This document shows, one piece after another, positions 1-12,000 of a stretch of DNA of 64,000 nt (its first letter is position 1; every line of letters starts with the position of its first letter). Source of the DNA: Stratiolaelaps scimitus (lineage: Eukaryota > Arthropoda > Arachnida > Mesostigmata > Laelapidae). The stretch is taken from positions 8,742,001-8,806,000 of the forward strand of contig JABWDB010000008.1 in the NCBI GenBank assembly GCA_019614645.1, in the 5' to 3' direction. Under the pieces are notes generated by a model that did no database searches, had not been told where the DNA came from, and worked only from the letters and a program-made list of their open reading frames with translations. The translations under genes and the position numbers were made by a program.

Positions 1-43
1 GCGACAAAACACAATGAAATCATATACTAAGGCCCCCGCTTAC

Positions 44-94
44 CGAGGAAGTGATATTCGAGAGAGAAACTCGGCGATCAAATGTTCCTCCCAT
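44..94 (-). CDS. Candidate first coding exon at the left edge
   Basis: ATG at 94 has a fair context (AAAATGG). Seventeen codons follow, beginning MGGTFDRRVSLSNITSS, and end at TCG|GTAAGC, a good donor. The rest of any such gene would lie left of the window, so it cannot be tested here. Confidence 0.2.
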
Positions 95-1637
95 TTTAGT
101 GCCGCTAACCTACGTGAACGTGCAGTACAATACGTAAAAACTGTATACCCTTGTTGCTTTCTCATCTCTCGGTATGCATGTTATACGCAGTAAAGGATTT
201 ACAACTTTTAGATAGGGCAACACGAGAAGACACCAACATGATACAATTTTACAGCGATTGATGTTCTACAGCAGCGACTTCTACTCGGTGTCAAAGGTGG
301 AGTGTGGCGGACGGCAACACAATCCTGAATACCTTCCGAACAATTGTCGATGAAACAACGAACACACCCAACGACATCTGGTGCATTGGAACCCAGTTGG
401 CCCTTGGACGGCTCGCGCCGGATCACGACTCAGAGACACGTGGCTATGGCATTTTCGTCTATTTATTAGACATTAGTCAGTTACTCAGAGACCCCATCGA
501 AGCTAAGTATTTCAAGCACGACTAAGGATGATGCTAGCGTTTTACGACACTTTTATAGTTCACCGCGCTATCAATGCAATTCGCAGCCTAGATTATATGT
601 CTTCTAAATTCGTTCTTGCTCGATCAAATTGAAGTGTTCTTGCGAATTATTATTATTATTAATGTTGAATAGAAGGATCCTTACTAGGGTGGTCGACATA
701 CACATTTTTCTAATCGCTAACATCGATTACCGTTGGTATCCAATCCACCGTCAGCGGTTAATTCAATCCTTAAGTGGCTGGCGGACACATACGAACCTAG
801 CCAGTCTTGTCCTATTTATAGGCTTGTTATTCTCGTTAAGTTCGCGATAACCTTACCTGACCTTTGCAATGAGCACTGAGTAGCTTACAATATAATCATT
901 TTACGGCGTGTTGTCTATAATGCAATACGATAGAACTTCCGAACAACTAGAATGTGTGTGTGTGTGTGCGTGCTTCAGCTGACTTCGAACATCGTAGACA
1001 CTCACAAAATAAAGTCCTGCTCCCACGTGGGTTGATTTCCCCGAACAGCGACTGTTGTCGACTTGACGTTTTGCAGTTTCAGCACAACGTAGCTCGAAGT
1101 TTGTGCCCCCACGCCCTTCAGGTACGCCGAACGCACTGAAATATACGCATCATTATCGGATCAATGTTAATCATCACTATCAACAGCAGCAGCATTAGCA
1201 TCGTCATCGTGAATTGTCCAAAGTTAATTTGGGATGATTTTGAACAGAGCGATCACCTACGTTGGCAGAATCAGAGCTGAGCTCGGCAACATCCGAACTT
1301 GAGGGTACTTCAATTTATGATGGAATATGTACACCATACTATGTTCATCGATTCTATGGAAAATAGTGTGCCGCGGTGTTTGCGAACTTGTCAAGGTCAG
1401 CCTCATTACAATGCTCCAATGAGTATCCATCGCCGATGACAATGACAGAAGTACATGGGAATAGAGTTTAACTGCCACCGATCAATAGCGTCAATAAATA
1501 TCATAATAATAATGGGTGTATTTATTTGTTGACAATGTCTGACGACGTTATTGCTCAGTTTATTAGAATTACTGTCATTTTCGCCATTTTTGTTAAACAT
1601 ACAAGGTGACATGTTATTGTATGCCAGAATTTATTAT

Positions 1638-1696
<59 letters not shown>

Positions 1697-2450
1697 GAAA
1701 AGCCGGTCACACGGCATCACTAAGTGTGACGCGTATTGGATAGAGCGGCCGGTCTAAATGCTTAACAGAGGTTTTGAATTCAACAGGATTCAACATTGTG
1801 AGATCAATGATGATGAACAACTGATCACTGAAGCAGTGGCAGGCCCACGAAGGCCATCAGACCTCTGTTCAGTCGCTCAACGGGGCATATTATGGCGGGG
1901 AATCCGGATACCCGCAAGCCGCTAGCGGAAATCTGTTATTTTTTTATTTTTGTTAAATCCCCGCAAGATGTTATGATGCTATGGAAAGTGCCTTCCTTCG
2001 GTCTTACATAATTTTTTTGTGCTGACCATCTTGCAAATACGAGGTTTATAAATCTCAGTAGCAGAGAATTCAAAAGGAAGTACAACCACAAGCTAACAAG
2101 GTTGCGTGTTCGCTGGAACACACAGACATATTCAGAGATCTACGATACGTCATTGGGATGGGTTATCTCCCACCCGAATAGGTGGGAGAGCGGTGCTGAG
2201 ACCGGTTCGAATTGCAAATTCGGCGTGCCTTATGTCAAATGTTGGAAAGCTCGCATTTCAAAAAATTATCGTGTCTCGTTGTTCACTTCTATGAGAGAAA
2301 GAGAGAGAGAATACAATAAAAAACCCGATCAGAAAGCAGACAATAGATAGATTCTCGTCACTTGGATAATGACCCTTGTTACTGACTTAGCCGTGGATCA
2401 AGCTTGATGAATTCGAGCATAGACAATCGCTTTTAGATAGACAATAGACC
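95..2450. other. Non-coding region, left end
   Basis: Holds a GT run (954-966), a possible donor CAG|GTACGC at 1122, the long AT array (1637-1696), a short GTCACAC/GTGTGAC inverted repeat (1706-1730) and a 9-bp perfect hairpin (2166-2189). No supported gene. Short frames near 304-525 are open in two registers and could not be resolved. Confidence 0.5.
1637..1696. repeat. (AT)n microsatellite
   Basis: About 60 bases of nearly pure AT dinucleotide. Longest of many such arrays. Others not listed separately lie near 7302, 7641, 21000, 22473, 26197, 27309, 28549, 28829, 44788, 53381 and 63051. Confidence 0.95.
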
Positions 2451-2545
2451 GCAGGTTCGAGCCCCGCTGCGTGATGACATAGAAGAGAGCTTAAGCATTG
2501 TGAAATTGCAGCTCCTTTAATTAACCAATAAAGCTTTACCTTTTA
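2451..2545 (+). mobile_element. SINE copy 1 (tRNA-type B box plus shared tail)
   Basis: GCAGGTTCGAGCCCCGCTG supplies a good RNA polymerase III B box. It is followed by a body that repeats almost exactly at 16612-16705: GAGAGCTTAAGC, then AAATTGCAGCTCCTTTAAT, then AACCAATA and a CTTTA-rich end. Agreement is more than 85% by eye, with one 3-base gap. The A-box side upstream differs between the two copies and is degenerate here. No other copy was seen in the window. Confidence 0.75.
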
Positions 2546-3164
2546 ATCAACTGCCGCAGAGGAGAACTTCTGAGTATGCTTAATAAAATGTCCGCGTCGA
2601 CACTGTCTACTTTAACCAGATTAAGAAACCGCTACGGTAGAGACTTTACAGCATGCGAATCGAAAACACATGTAACTCAGACGCATATGTATTTTATCTT
2701 CTATTATACTTTGTTGAGTTGTCACTTCTGCAGGGAAACATTTAATTGGATAATTAGTTAAATATCGGCATGCGTACGCAGTAAATCGAAATATTACTGA
2801 TGCATTTGTTTATCCTAGCTTGGTCCTTGTTTACTGCGTGACGGCTTCGCTTATCTAGTGCATTTTTATTCTTCCGGCTAAAAAGGGTGTTATGCGTGCA
2901 AGCCTGCTGCCACACTCGGTCAGCATGTTTATCCGCAATATTAATGAAGATCATGACGGATGACTTCCCGGAGGTCAAGTTGATCCAAGCGATGAGTCCG
3001 CTTCTCAGCAGGACGATCCATCTTTGCTAGAAGTGGACGTCTGCTGCAATGAAGAATAGCCCAACCCTTTTCGAAAGTTTATCGCCTACTTCCCCCGAGA
3101 ACCCGCTCGAATACGTGTGACCGAGTCAGCTGGACACATGAAAGAGTACAGATACAAATCAAGT

Positions 3165-3177
3165 GGGGGGGGGGGGG
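3165..3177. repeat. Poly(G) run of 13
   Basis: Thirteen consecutive G in non-coding sequence. Poly(C) runs of 9-12 occur near 29760 and 49945. Confidence 0.95.
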
Positions 3178-5175
3178 TGGTAGGCGTCAAGGGGTTCAAC
3201 TTTGACCAAATGATAGCCTATTGGGGTCGATCTTAAGTTCTTCACACTGTATCCATCCGCCTTAGCTAGCGCAGTGACCGTCAATAAATGATACCTATTC
3301 TTAAATCATGTCCCAGTTCTAGATAACAAACAAATGATCGAAGTGGTGTAATACCACGTGCAAGCAGATCTTCTCCATTATTCGGTATCCGTTTACTTGT
3401 GTTGGCCTCCAAAGTCCGACTGCTTCGGCTAGGGAATTCGTTCACCGCCAGCGAACCGCACCGATTTACATTCACAATTATTAATTCCGCAGCTGCTGAA
3501 CGAACTAGTAGAAACGAAGCGAGCCTACATCGTGATATATGCATCCGTTCTTCTTTTTTTTTTGTTATGGAATAGGGCCGAAACGGTGGTCTGAACAAAT
3601 TGAGTCTTTCCTGATCATCTTGGCTAGGGGTTCGTCCTCGACCTGTTCGGGACCTGGTACTGCTGCGCGTTTCTGCGACTGTCCGCGGACATGACACCGA
3701 TCGCCACCGATCTCGTACCGCCGCCACCTATATTGGCAGCATCTAATCCTCATACGATAGTGTCTGGGGCACAAACAAGGTGTGCTCCGCCCATCCCCTT
3801 ATAAATACAACAACGGCAACAGTAGCACCATCGACTACGGCTACTATCCCAAAAATGTCTAAGGCCTGCAACCATTCACCTGTAAATAATGGCGATAATA
3901 AGTGGAGCAAATGGACTTTCCAGTGGCGCATTCGAACAGCCGTTCGCCGTCCACCATTGCGAGCGTTGCGCCGCTGTCGGAAAGGTCACCGGCAGGCAGA
4001 GGGACTGCGGGCGACCTAAGGCCGTGGTGGCAGGCAGCTACGTCGCGCCGAACGATTGACGCGTCCTGATAATCGACAACATTCGGCGGTCAAACACCTG
4101 AACGACGAGGGCAAACATTCTCACTAGGACGCGGAGGCCGTAGGCAGGCAGCAACAGGGAGCTAGCCGCCGAGCGAATGGCTTAGGTCAGGCTAGGTCAG
4201 GCCGCCCGCCGCGTTTCATCGACAGTTTGAGCTCCGTGGGCTTGCTGCCGTGGCGGTTGGCGCTGTTCGCGTCGGCTGGACGGATATTGTTGTTCTTGCT
4301 CCATCTCTGAATGGACGAGCGGTGCCGGCAGAGCGTCGCCTTGTCGAAGCAACGCCGCAGCTAGCCTTCGTTGCCAACAGTGGCGGCGGCTGACACAAAT
4401 GGTCAACACATTGGCTGGCCCCACACCAATGAACGCGTCGTTCTCACACGCAGCGGGACGGCAGAGCCCTGCCGGCCTTGCTGGCGCCGCCTACACCACC
4501 GCCACCAGCGGTCAAGCAGGCAACAATTGCTGTTGTCGTCAACCCAGCACCTCTCTGTCGATGTAGATTCGTATAAGCTCACAGACGTGGATGTATGTCG
4601 ATGTGGCCCATGGCATATTAGAGGTATATAGGCTCCCTGCAGACATATGGTTTAAATCGAATGGCAACTAGTCTCTGATACCTAAGGGAATCTGCGGGGC
4701 AGCCAGGCCGATGGTATACAAGACCAGACAGCCTTACTGCTCGAGAAAGCTCAGCTAGCGAAACGTGTATGAAGATGAACAACAACGGCAACAACAATAA
4801 CAGGTGGTTACTGTTGCTACGAGTTTGAACGAGGGATACGATGATAAGCAGGAGAAGGAGGAGATAGGTCGCACTCCCGCAAATCGAAAACGAGACTCGA
4901 ACAAAATCGAGTTAGTTGCATCTGTCCCGTTCCATCGAGTACCTCCATATGGTTCTAGGTACCTGTAGAATGATTAGTCATCGAATCAGACGTCGTTAGC
5001 AACTACTCGCAGCGCACGCTAGTTGCTAACGGGTCCTGTTCGTGGTGTAAGAGGCGGGTTCTGTTCAAGTAGTCGACGCATAGACAGGCAGGCAAATGGT
5101 CCAACATATACGGGCTTGAATTCATCTCTGTTTTCAGGTCACAAATACTGTTAGCGCTACCACTGTATTGCTTAG

Positions 5176-5203
<28 letters not shown>
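5176..5203. repeat. (CT)14 microsatellite
   Basis: Uninterrupted CT dinucleotides. Shorter GA/CT runs occur near 2290, 10081, 14666, 26428, 34466 and 39960. Confidence 0.95.
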
Positions 5204-5207
<4 letters not shown>

Positions 5208-7852
5208 GATGTACTCGTGATATTCAAACCCATTTTTTTTGCGTATTACGCGGCTATACTGGCCATCTTTTAGACTGCGTCATTCTACTGTTCGTTGTTA
5301 GTGTTTATATACTCATTTTAATTGTAATAGTCCGCTTTTGGCGAAGATAGCAGGTCAGCCCGACTCCTATAAGGGGCATTCCGCCAATATTCGGCATTCA
5401 GGGTTGCCTCGCTATACGTCAATGATGCAAGAAACAGTTTGCGGGGCTTTAGTGTAAAAGTGCGCGATTTTTACGTTCGTCCCTTTAAGAGTCCGGTCAC
5501 ACCCAAGCTTGTCGACTACTGTGACATTTGAAGCGCGTAACTTAGGAATTATCTTAAAGGGATAGTGCAGGTGCAATTCAGATCTATTAAACGTGTATCG
5601 ATTAGATGCGCGGTGTACATTTAGTACCCGTTGTTAATCTGCATAACCGGGAACGTATACGAATGTTTCATAGGGCCTTAAAAGCAAATGTGAGCGCTTA
5701 AGATGTTAATTAATATCCAAACGACGAATGCAGTGCGCCAAGATGACCAGGCCGTATCGACTGGCCGAGACGAGTTCATAGCGTGGATTAATTTCGACGG
5801 TTCAACCGTTTAAGGATAGATAAAATTATTCACAGTTAATTCCATTAACTAATTAATCACAGTTATTTCACTAATTTGAAATACTAACCCGAATGATTAC
5901 TGCATACTGCATGAGTAGAGAGAAGCTCACACAAAGATGAATCATCGACGAATAGTGTATACATAGCTGAACCAGTAGTAATAATAATAGTATATGTGTT
6001 TAGTTGCTGGACGTATATCAGCGCTGCATTTCTTTCCTGATTGAAACGGCATAATCCTTCACCGGATATGCCTTAAGAACACTCAATAATACAAACAACA
6101 ACAATGTCAATCTGATCTCTTTTTCCTCTCTGCCAACAACAATCTGCACCGGATGTTCGACTTCCCAAACACGACCGTACGACCCGACGGGTAAATTTAA
6201 CTATTAACTGAGTCGAACCATTTCAGCCTTGACCTTCGCCGCTAGGCAAGTCTGGCCGGCTCTCCTGCTAGACATACACGTGTATATCGAGCCAGCGCTA
6301 GATAGAATTTCAAAATTCCCTCTTAGATAAGGGCTACTATGTAGAAATAGTGATACATATATCATCAAATCACTATTATTGTTGATCGAATCGAACCTTG
6401 CTGCAGGCTGCTCGAAACCGCATATTGGCAATGACTAATGGCGAATATGTCTAGAGTATTTTGATGAATTCCCGACGACAAGTTTGCACTAGCGGATTGC
6501 ATTGCATGTTGGGATTCATTATATGGACGAAACTATTCGATGCCGTCACCATCAGCGTCGTCGCTTGCACTCGCTCTGTGATACAGGATGCTGATTTATT
6601 TCGAGTTTGGAAAACTAACACGTCGCTCTGCAAGGTCTATTAATTACACAGTAGTTATGGTATTGGAAATAAGGCGAATAAGCTCTATTTCGAACGATGG
6701 AGACCAGATGATCAGGAAGTATCCAACATTGTGCACTGTGGCAGGGCACGCGATATATTAAAAAAATATGTATTTGAAACGTAAAGCTATTTATTAATTT
6801 CATGTGAGAACGTCGACTATCTTTCAGACTGTGCGAATCCTCTAAACAGAGTCTATTTATGTTCGCAAAATATTTGCTTGAGAGCGACCAGTTATAGTAT
6901 ATTCTGTAGATGCAATTAGCACAAATATAATTTGGAATCAAGATACAAGATTCAAATAAACTTTATTCAAACATACAGAACATATTCAAAGTAATAACAA
7001 CAACAACATGTCACATTCTCGATCCAACGACGATTGTATTTATTGCTGCTGAAATCGTTCGCTTGAAAGCTTTCTCCCCGCACTGCGACGTCGAAATTGC
7101 ACGAATGGAAAAAAACCGATAGTCTCTCAAACTTAGGTGAGCTAACATGTGAGTTGTGACAAAATCACTTTTCATTAGAAAATACATCGTCTTCTGAAAC
7201 ATTATCTTTTTTAATAGGATTGTATCACATTAAGACATCAAATTCTATTGAAGCCTAGAGCAAAAAGGAGGTGGAACATTTAATTTAAAAAAAAACATAT
7301 ATATACATATATATATATATATGTAGTAGTAAGATCAACTCTGCCGATGATGCACCTCTCACTACTGGGAGTAGTCATTTTATTTAGTAACGTCATTTGA
7401 GCTTCACGAGATCACTTCTCGTTTGTATTAATGGACATTCGATATATCATTTTCAAGTCAACCCCAAACGTTATACAGTACTTAACCGTCAACATTAAAA
7501 TACGCATCATATTTCACAACAAGAGACTGAATCACTAGTACAAAGAGAGATCGAACAGTGTTGAGTTGCCGAAGCCTTATCACGCTCTTGTCGGTAAAGT
7601 TACAATTTTTCATAGCTGCACACTTCTAAAAACTGCATGTATATATATATATATATATAAATTTGCCGATGTTTTTGGGGTTCCGTATACTCATGAATAG
7701 TTCTGTTGTCTATTCCATCAAAGAGTATTACATTATCTATCCAACGATGATTTAGGTCAGGTTATCGGCATGTGTGGTTGTAGCTGATCGTAACCCGTCG
7801 ATTCCTATAGATTACATCGATCACATGTCATGGTTCAATTGTAGATATATAA

Positions 7853-9001
7853 TTATGGAGTGTATGCCTGAAATAGGAGCATGGCCCCCTGAGCTGACAC
7901 CTCATTTCCGGGAGGTATGTACACTACTTGACCCTTGTGAACTTCGAGTTCGCTGCTGCCACCGTATCTGAGTTTGCCACTTCCTTCGACGATAATGGAT
8001 ATACTACCAGACATCTGTGTGACCTGCAGTTTTGTTGGCGTGTTATCATTGCCATTTAAGCAGAACCGCATTACAGCAAAGTCGTCCACCGGCGGATTGA
8101 ATCGTGTGACTTCGTCACTGACAATCTCGGGTTTGAATCTCGCATCCTTCGTAGATTCGTAGGTGAGCATGTTGACAAGTGTATCGACGTCCTTGAACTT
8201 GGGGGTGAGACCGGCGCGCACGACGTTGTCTGAGGTTGCCATGCATTCGATGCAGTCGCCATTCAGGTACGCGTGGGGTTCATTGGCAGCAAGGAATATC
8301 GCCTCGCCAGGCCGAAGAACGAGATAGTTGAGGAAGAACATATTAAACAGTCCGATATCAGCTGGATACTGTTTGGCAACACGTAGCAAAACATCACGCA
8401 GGGTTTCGGGCACAACTCCGGAAGCATCAGGCTCCGTGAGTCGAGTTATCAGCGTTCTCAGCTGGAGCTCAAACGTTTCCTTCGGGGAGGTCATCACCGC
8501 GGTGAACGCCTTTCGGAGATCGGCTTTGCTCTGAACGACGCATGGGCCGACAACCGCCCGAAGCTCGGGTACACCTGCGACGAACGTGTTGATCTCATCA
8601 AGCGGACGGAAACAGCAGAGAGCCTCGAATTTGGTCAGCGCAATGGCAATTTCAGGTTTGTGATTACTGTCAGGGTAATGGTCCGGATCACTAGCTCGCA
8701 GCTCACGGGCCAGGGCCTTGTTCGGGTGAGCCTGTATTGACAACGCCGTCTCAACCGACAACACCTTGAACAGAAAGCCAAGCCCGTGACCATCCAGTGC
8801 GTCGATCAGCTTCCCACCGTCTTGCAGCAGGGAGGGTTTCGACGGGTGGGTGCCCATCCACAGTTCGGCATACGGCGTTGAATCGACAATGTCCGCCGTA
8901 TGACCCCCGGATCGCGAGAGTCGCCCGACGAGGCTTCGTTCCCCGGTCTTACCCCAGTGGTACGTCTGAACCGGACACCGAAGCAGCTTGAGCGAGCCCA
9001 T
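7853..9001 (-). CDS. Mpi: Mannose-6-phosphate isomerase (type I phosphomannose isomerase), single exon
   Basis: Interconverts fructose-6-phosphate and mannose-6-phosphate in the cytosol, feeding GDP-mannose and N-glycan synthesis. The frame encodes 382 residues with no intron. The metal site is complete: Gln90 and His92 in SIQAHPN, Glu117 in the signature SNHKPEIAIAL, and His243 in ANEPHAYLNG. The second family signature, around MATSDNVVRAGLTPKF with its conserved Arg (about 254-269), is also present. The start is the ATG at 9001-8999. It has G at -3 and G at +4, and an in-frame TAG eight codons upstream excludes a longer protein. The length is slightly below the roughly 420 residues of vertebrate homologues. 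A possible AATAAA on this strand lies at 7379-7384, about 470 bases after the stop. Identification is by family motifs (established knowledge). The lack of introns is unusual for an animal gene of this family and could mean intron loss or a functional retrocopy. I am very sure of the family. Confidence 0.97.
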   Translation of the reverse strand: MGSLKLLRCPVQTYHWGKTGERSLVGRLSRSGGHTADIVDSTPYAELWMGTHPSKPSLLQDGGKLIDALDGHGLGFLFKVLSVETALSIQAHPNKALARELRASDPDHYPDSNHKPEIAIALTKFEALCCFRPLDEINTFVAGVPELRAVVGPCVVQSKADLRKAFTAVMTSPKETFELQLRTLITRLTEPDASGVVPETLRDVLLRVAKQYPADIGLFNMFFLNYLVLRPGEAIFLAANEPHAYLNGDCIECMATSDNVVRAGLTPKFKDVDTLVNMLTYESTKDARFKPEIVSDEVTRFNPPVDDFAVMRFCLNGNDNTPTKLQVTQMSGSISIIVEGSGKLRYGGSSELEVHKGQVVYIPPGNEVSAQGAMLLFQAYTP

Positions 9002-12000
9002 CACTACTAGCCTCGAACGCAGCTATTCAATGACCACACGAACACACACTGAGCAAGCACGGCTCCGTTACAGGCGGCGACACACACAGGAAAAATATAC
9101 CAGCCAGCTGATAGATCGTCGTCCTGTTGATGATGCCGTTGCAGTGAGCTGTCAACAAACGTTCCAATCGGTCTCTATGAGCGCGGCCATCTTGGCTTAG
9201 CCGTGTGGCCGTGTCGTCTGTCTGTCTGCGTGTGTGTGTGCGCGTCTACGATACGCTGAAAGTGCTCCCTGGGAAAGGGAGCCCCAACAGTCACACGGAG
9301 ACCCTGGGCGAGAACGGACGACTCAGGGGAGGACACGCCAGAGCAAAACACACACTAAATATCCATCGAAGCATCATCGTCATAATTGACTCTTTGTTCC
9401 ACTGGACGACTGACGATCTCAGTCGAGCGAGGGGCGTACGACAACAGAGTTGGCGACGGCGGCGGCGACAACCGCGTGGAGAGCTTCGCAGCGGCGACTT
9501 TTTCTCTCGAGCGTTACAGTGTTGCCATGGCATGGTCGGGGTAGTGAGGATACAAGTAAGAGCAAGTGTCGGTCATTCAGTCAATCATGCGGGACATGCG
9601 GGGTGCTGCGTTATATGAGCGATTCATGTGGGTTCGTCTTGTAAAAAGTTGTTCGTTTTGCGAAAATGATGAATAGCTTGGAACGATGTGGACGTGTACA
9701 CTGCGCGTGGAATATAACACGAGGTTGTTTGCCGTCATAAGTAAAGCGCCGGTGGGGGCCCGCCACCCAATTGCGTTTAGTATTGTTTTTCGTTTTTTTT
9801 TTATTATTATTGTTTTAGGGTGACACTTGCTCTACTTTCGTTTGGACAGAGCTATCACAGTATTTTGTACCGGGCTCGCTTTCGCAGTTGGAGCAACGTC
9901 TTTGGAACATCATGACGAAGACATGATTTCTAATAATCCATACGACATTAGCATATATTCATATCATTTAAAGCGTTCAAACTTTAGGGGACACGCTCGG
10001 CGGCAAATCTTCCCTGCTTTTGCATCGCAGAGAATAAGGCTCACACCGTCGAAGTGGGTCCTAATTAGCGATTCGAATTAGAGAGAGAGAGAGATGACGA
10101 GGTAAGCCAGACAAGTGGCAGACTTCCTTCAATCGAGAGGAGTCGGCGGCGTGATCTTGCTTTTTCACTGACGATCGTTCGCAGTTTCCTCGTTCCAGCT
10201 GCCACCGTTCGAAACGTCTCCCCGCCACCGAGTATATCCACTGATTTAAAGCATCGCTTGTAGCCTGTATATCGTGAGCCGTCGTTCAACCAACGTCGTT
10301 AGCGTCGTAACACTTCGGGTACTGCAGTATCAAAATTGTTTAGTATACTTTTCCTGTTTCAGAGTTACGCGAATGCATTCAAATAGTTTCACGAGGCAGT
10401 CACCACGGAAAAGGTTTAGTGTTATACTTTGATTTTAATTCAACCTTTCTTCGCTGATTAATAACTAATGGCTAAAGAGACGAATACGAGCTTGATTGTG
10501 CTTGGGCGCCGTTCGAGTTCCACTGGAACACAAACCTGCGGCGATTTATCTGTTTTTTTTTGCGTTTTATAAAGTGTGCGCCATGTCGTGTGATTGCTTT
10601 CAGAGGATAGCTAAGCAGCAATAGGATTCTGGTTTAGCAGCAAACAAGTAGAACAGGTTGAACAAAATAGATGGACGGTGAGTTCGTTTGGTTGTCGTCC
10701 CACCATCACACGCGCATGTGCAACTTTGCAAAAGTAGCATTGCCATGAATGTCGGAGCTGAACAGTATTCATTGATGAATCATTCCAATGATTATTATAA
10801 TAATCATGGGAATTGTTGATCAGATCTGACGCATGTCATGGGGATCAGAAAATGAACCACCGCAAAACCGGATAGGCTTAACGAGCTCGGCCAGCTCGCA
10901 AAGCGCCTGCTCAGTGATGCTATTTTTATATGATCAATTAACAGACAGTATAAGTGTATATAATGAAAGTCGTATGAGAGTAAAGTGCCCATACGATTTC
11001 GCTTTTTGTCTTTTTCTTATGTATTCGGTGAGGTTGACCAATTTCTTAAGGCCAAATCAATTGGTCAACTTCATTGAGCGTGCCTACAAACCTGTATTTA
11101 GGTATACATTAACCCGCCACGGTTGATGTTTGTGCATTTCTAATGCCGGTCACTGGCCAGCACCCGTGGCTGAGATTCCCCACGTCGACTTTCTGTCGTA
11201 CTTAGATAATGTCAAGTCCATTAACTCATGACCCATATATATTACATAGCGGCACTGGCGACAAGCACTTGGTGGTGCAAGCACCTACGGCTGGACGGCA
11301 TACGTCAGCGACGGCCAACTCGTCGCCGGGCCTACTTAGCGATCTTGCTTGAAAGCCAGGAACGGAATGGAGTTATGGCACTCGGTTATTCTTATCGCGG
11401 GCGAGGTTGGCGAACTCAGCGTGCTGGACGACCCATATAGGGCTGGTATATACGTACAATACTAGCTACTAATAATAAAGACCAAGGCGACGAGCAGCGC
11501 CAGAGGCGCGGAGGGATGTATGAGGACCAGAGCCTCTATGTGTCCTAAACCTTAGACCTATCCTGTCTACGGCCAGCAGGCGCGTGTGCAGGAGGGGTGG
11601 TCGTAAGTGAACATTACCAATGCCAGCAATCGCTGACGGGAGCCGACAATCGCCATCTAGGGGCGCGCTGGGGCGGTCTGCCCGACACGAGTTAAGGATC
11701 GCAGGCCGAGCGAAGCCAAACAATGCAGTGCGGCTAAGAGGTCGCGTTGCGGAAACGCACGCTGCGGTGCTGTTGGTCCGGCCATTGATGATCTGAGCAG
11801 ATTTGGGTAATTAAGGGATTGTGACACTGGAAGTTAGAGAGAGTCGGCACGCCAAATATGGGACAGCATTTTCTGTGAGTGCGCGCAATTCTTACGACAT
11901 ACGCATGGAGATACATATACACGCACACGATACATGGACATTGTTTTTGTCTCGTAAGCAACATCCATTTTCCCGAGATGTGTCGAGACGACATCTAGTT

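Larger units (their letters stand above)
2546..7852. other. Non-coding region between SINE copy 1 and the isomerase
   Basis: Holds poly(G), a GC-rich patch with triplet-like runs (3800-4500), a TATAAATA at 3800-3807 that could be a plus-strand TATA box, the CT array (5176-5203) and AT-rich sequence from 5700 to 7700. Open frames here start without ATG or lack protein character. The isomerase 3' UTR probably covers about 7360-7852. Confidence 0.5.

Noticed and set aside
9205..9618. 137-codon frame divergent from the isomerase
   Set aside because: Starts without ATG in GT-repeat sequence and ends in low-complexity Arg runs; more likely promoter and UTR sequence.
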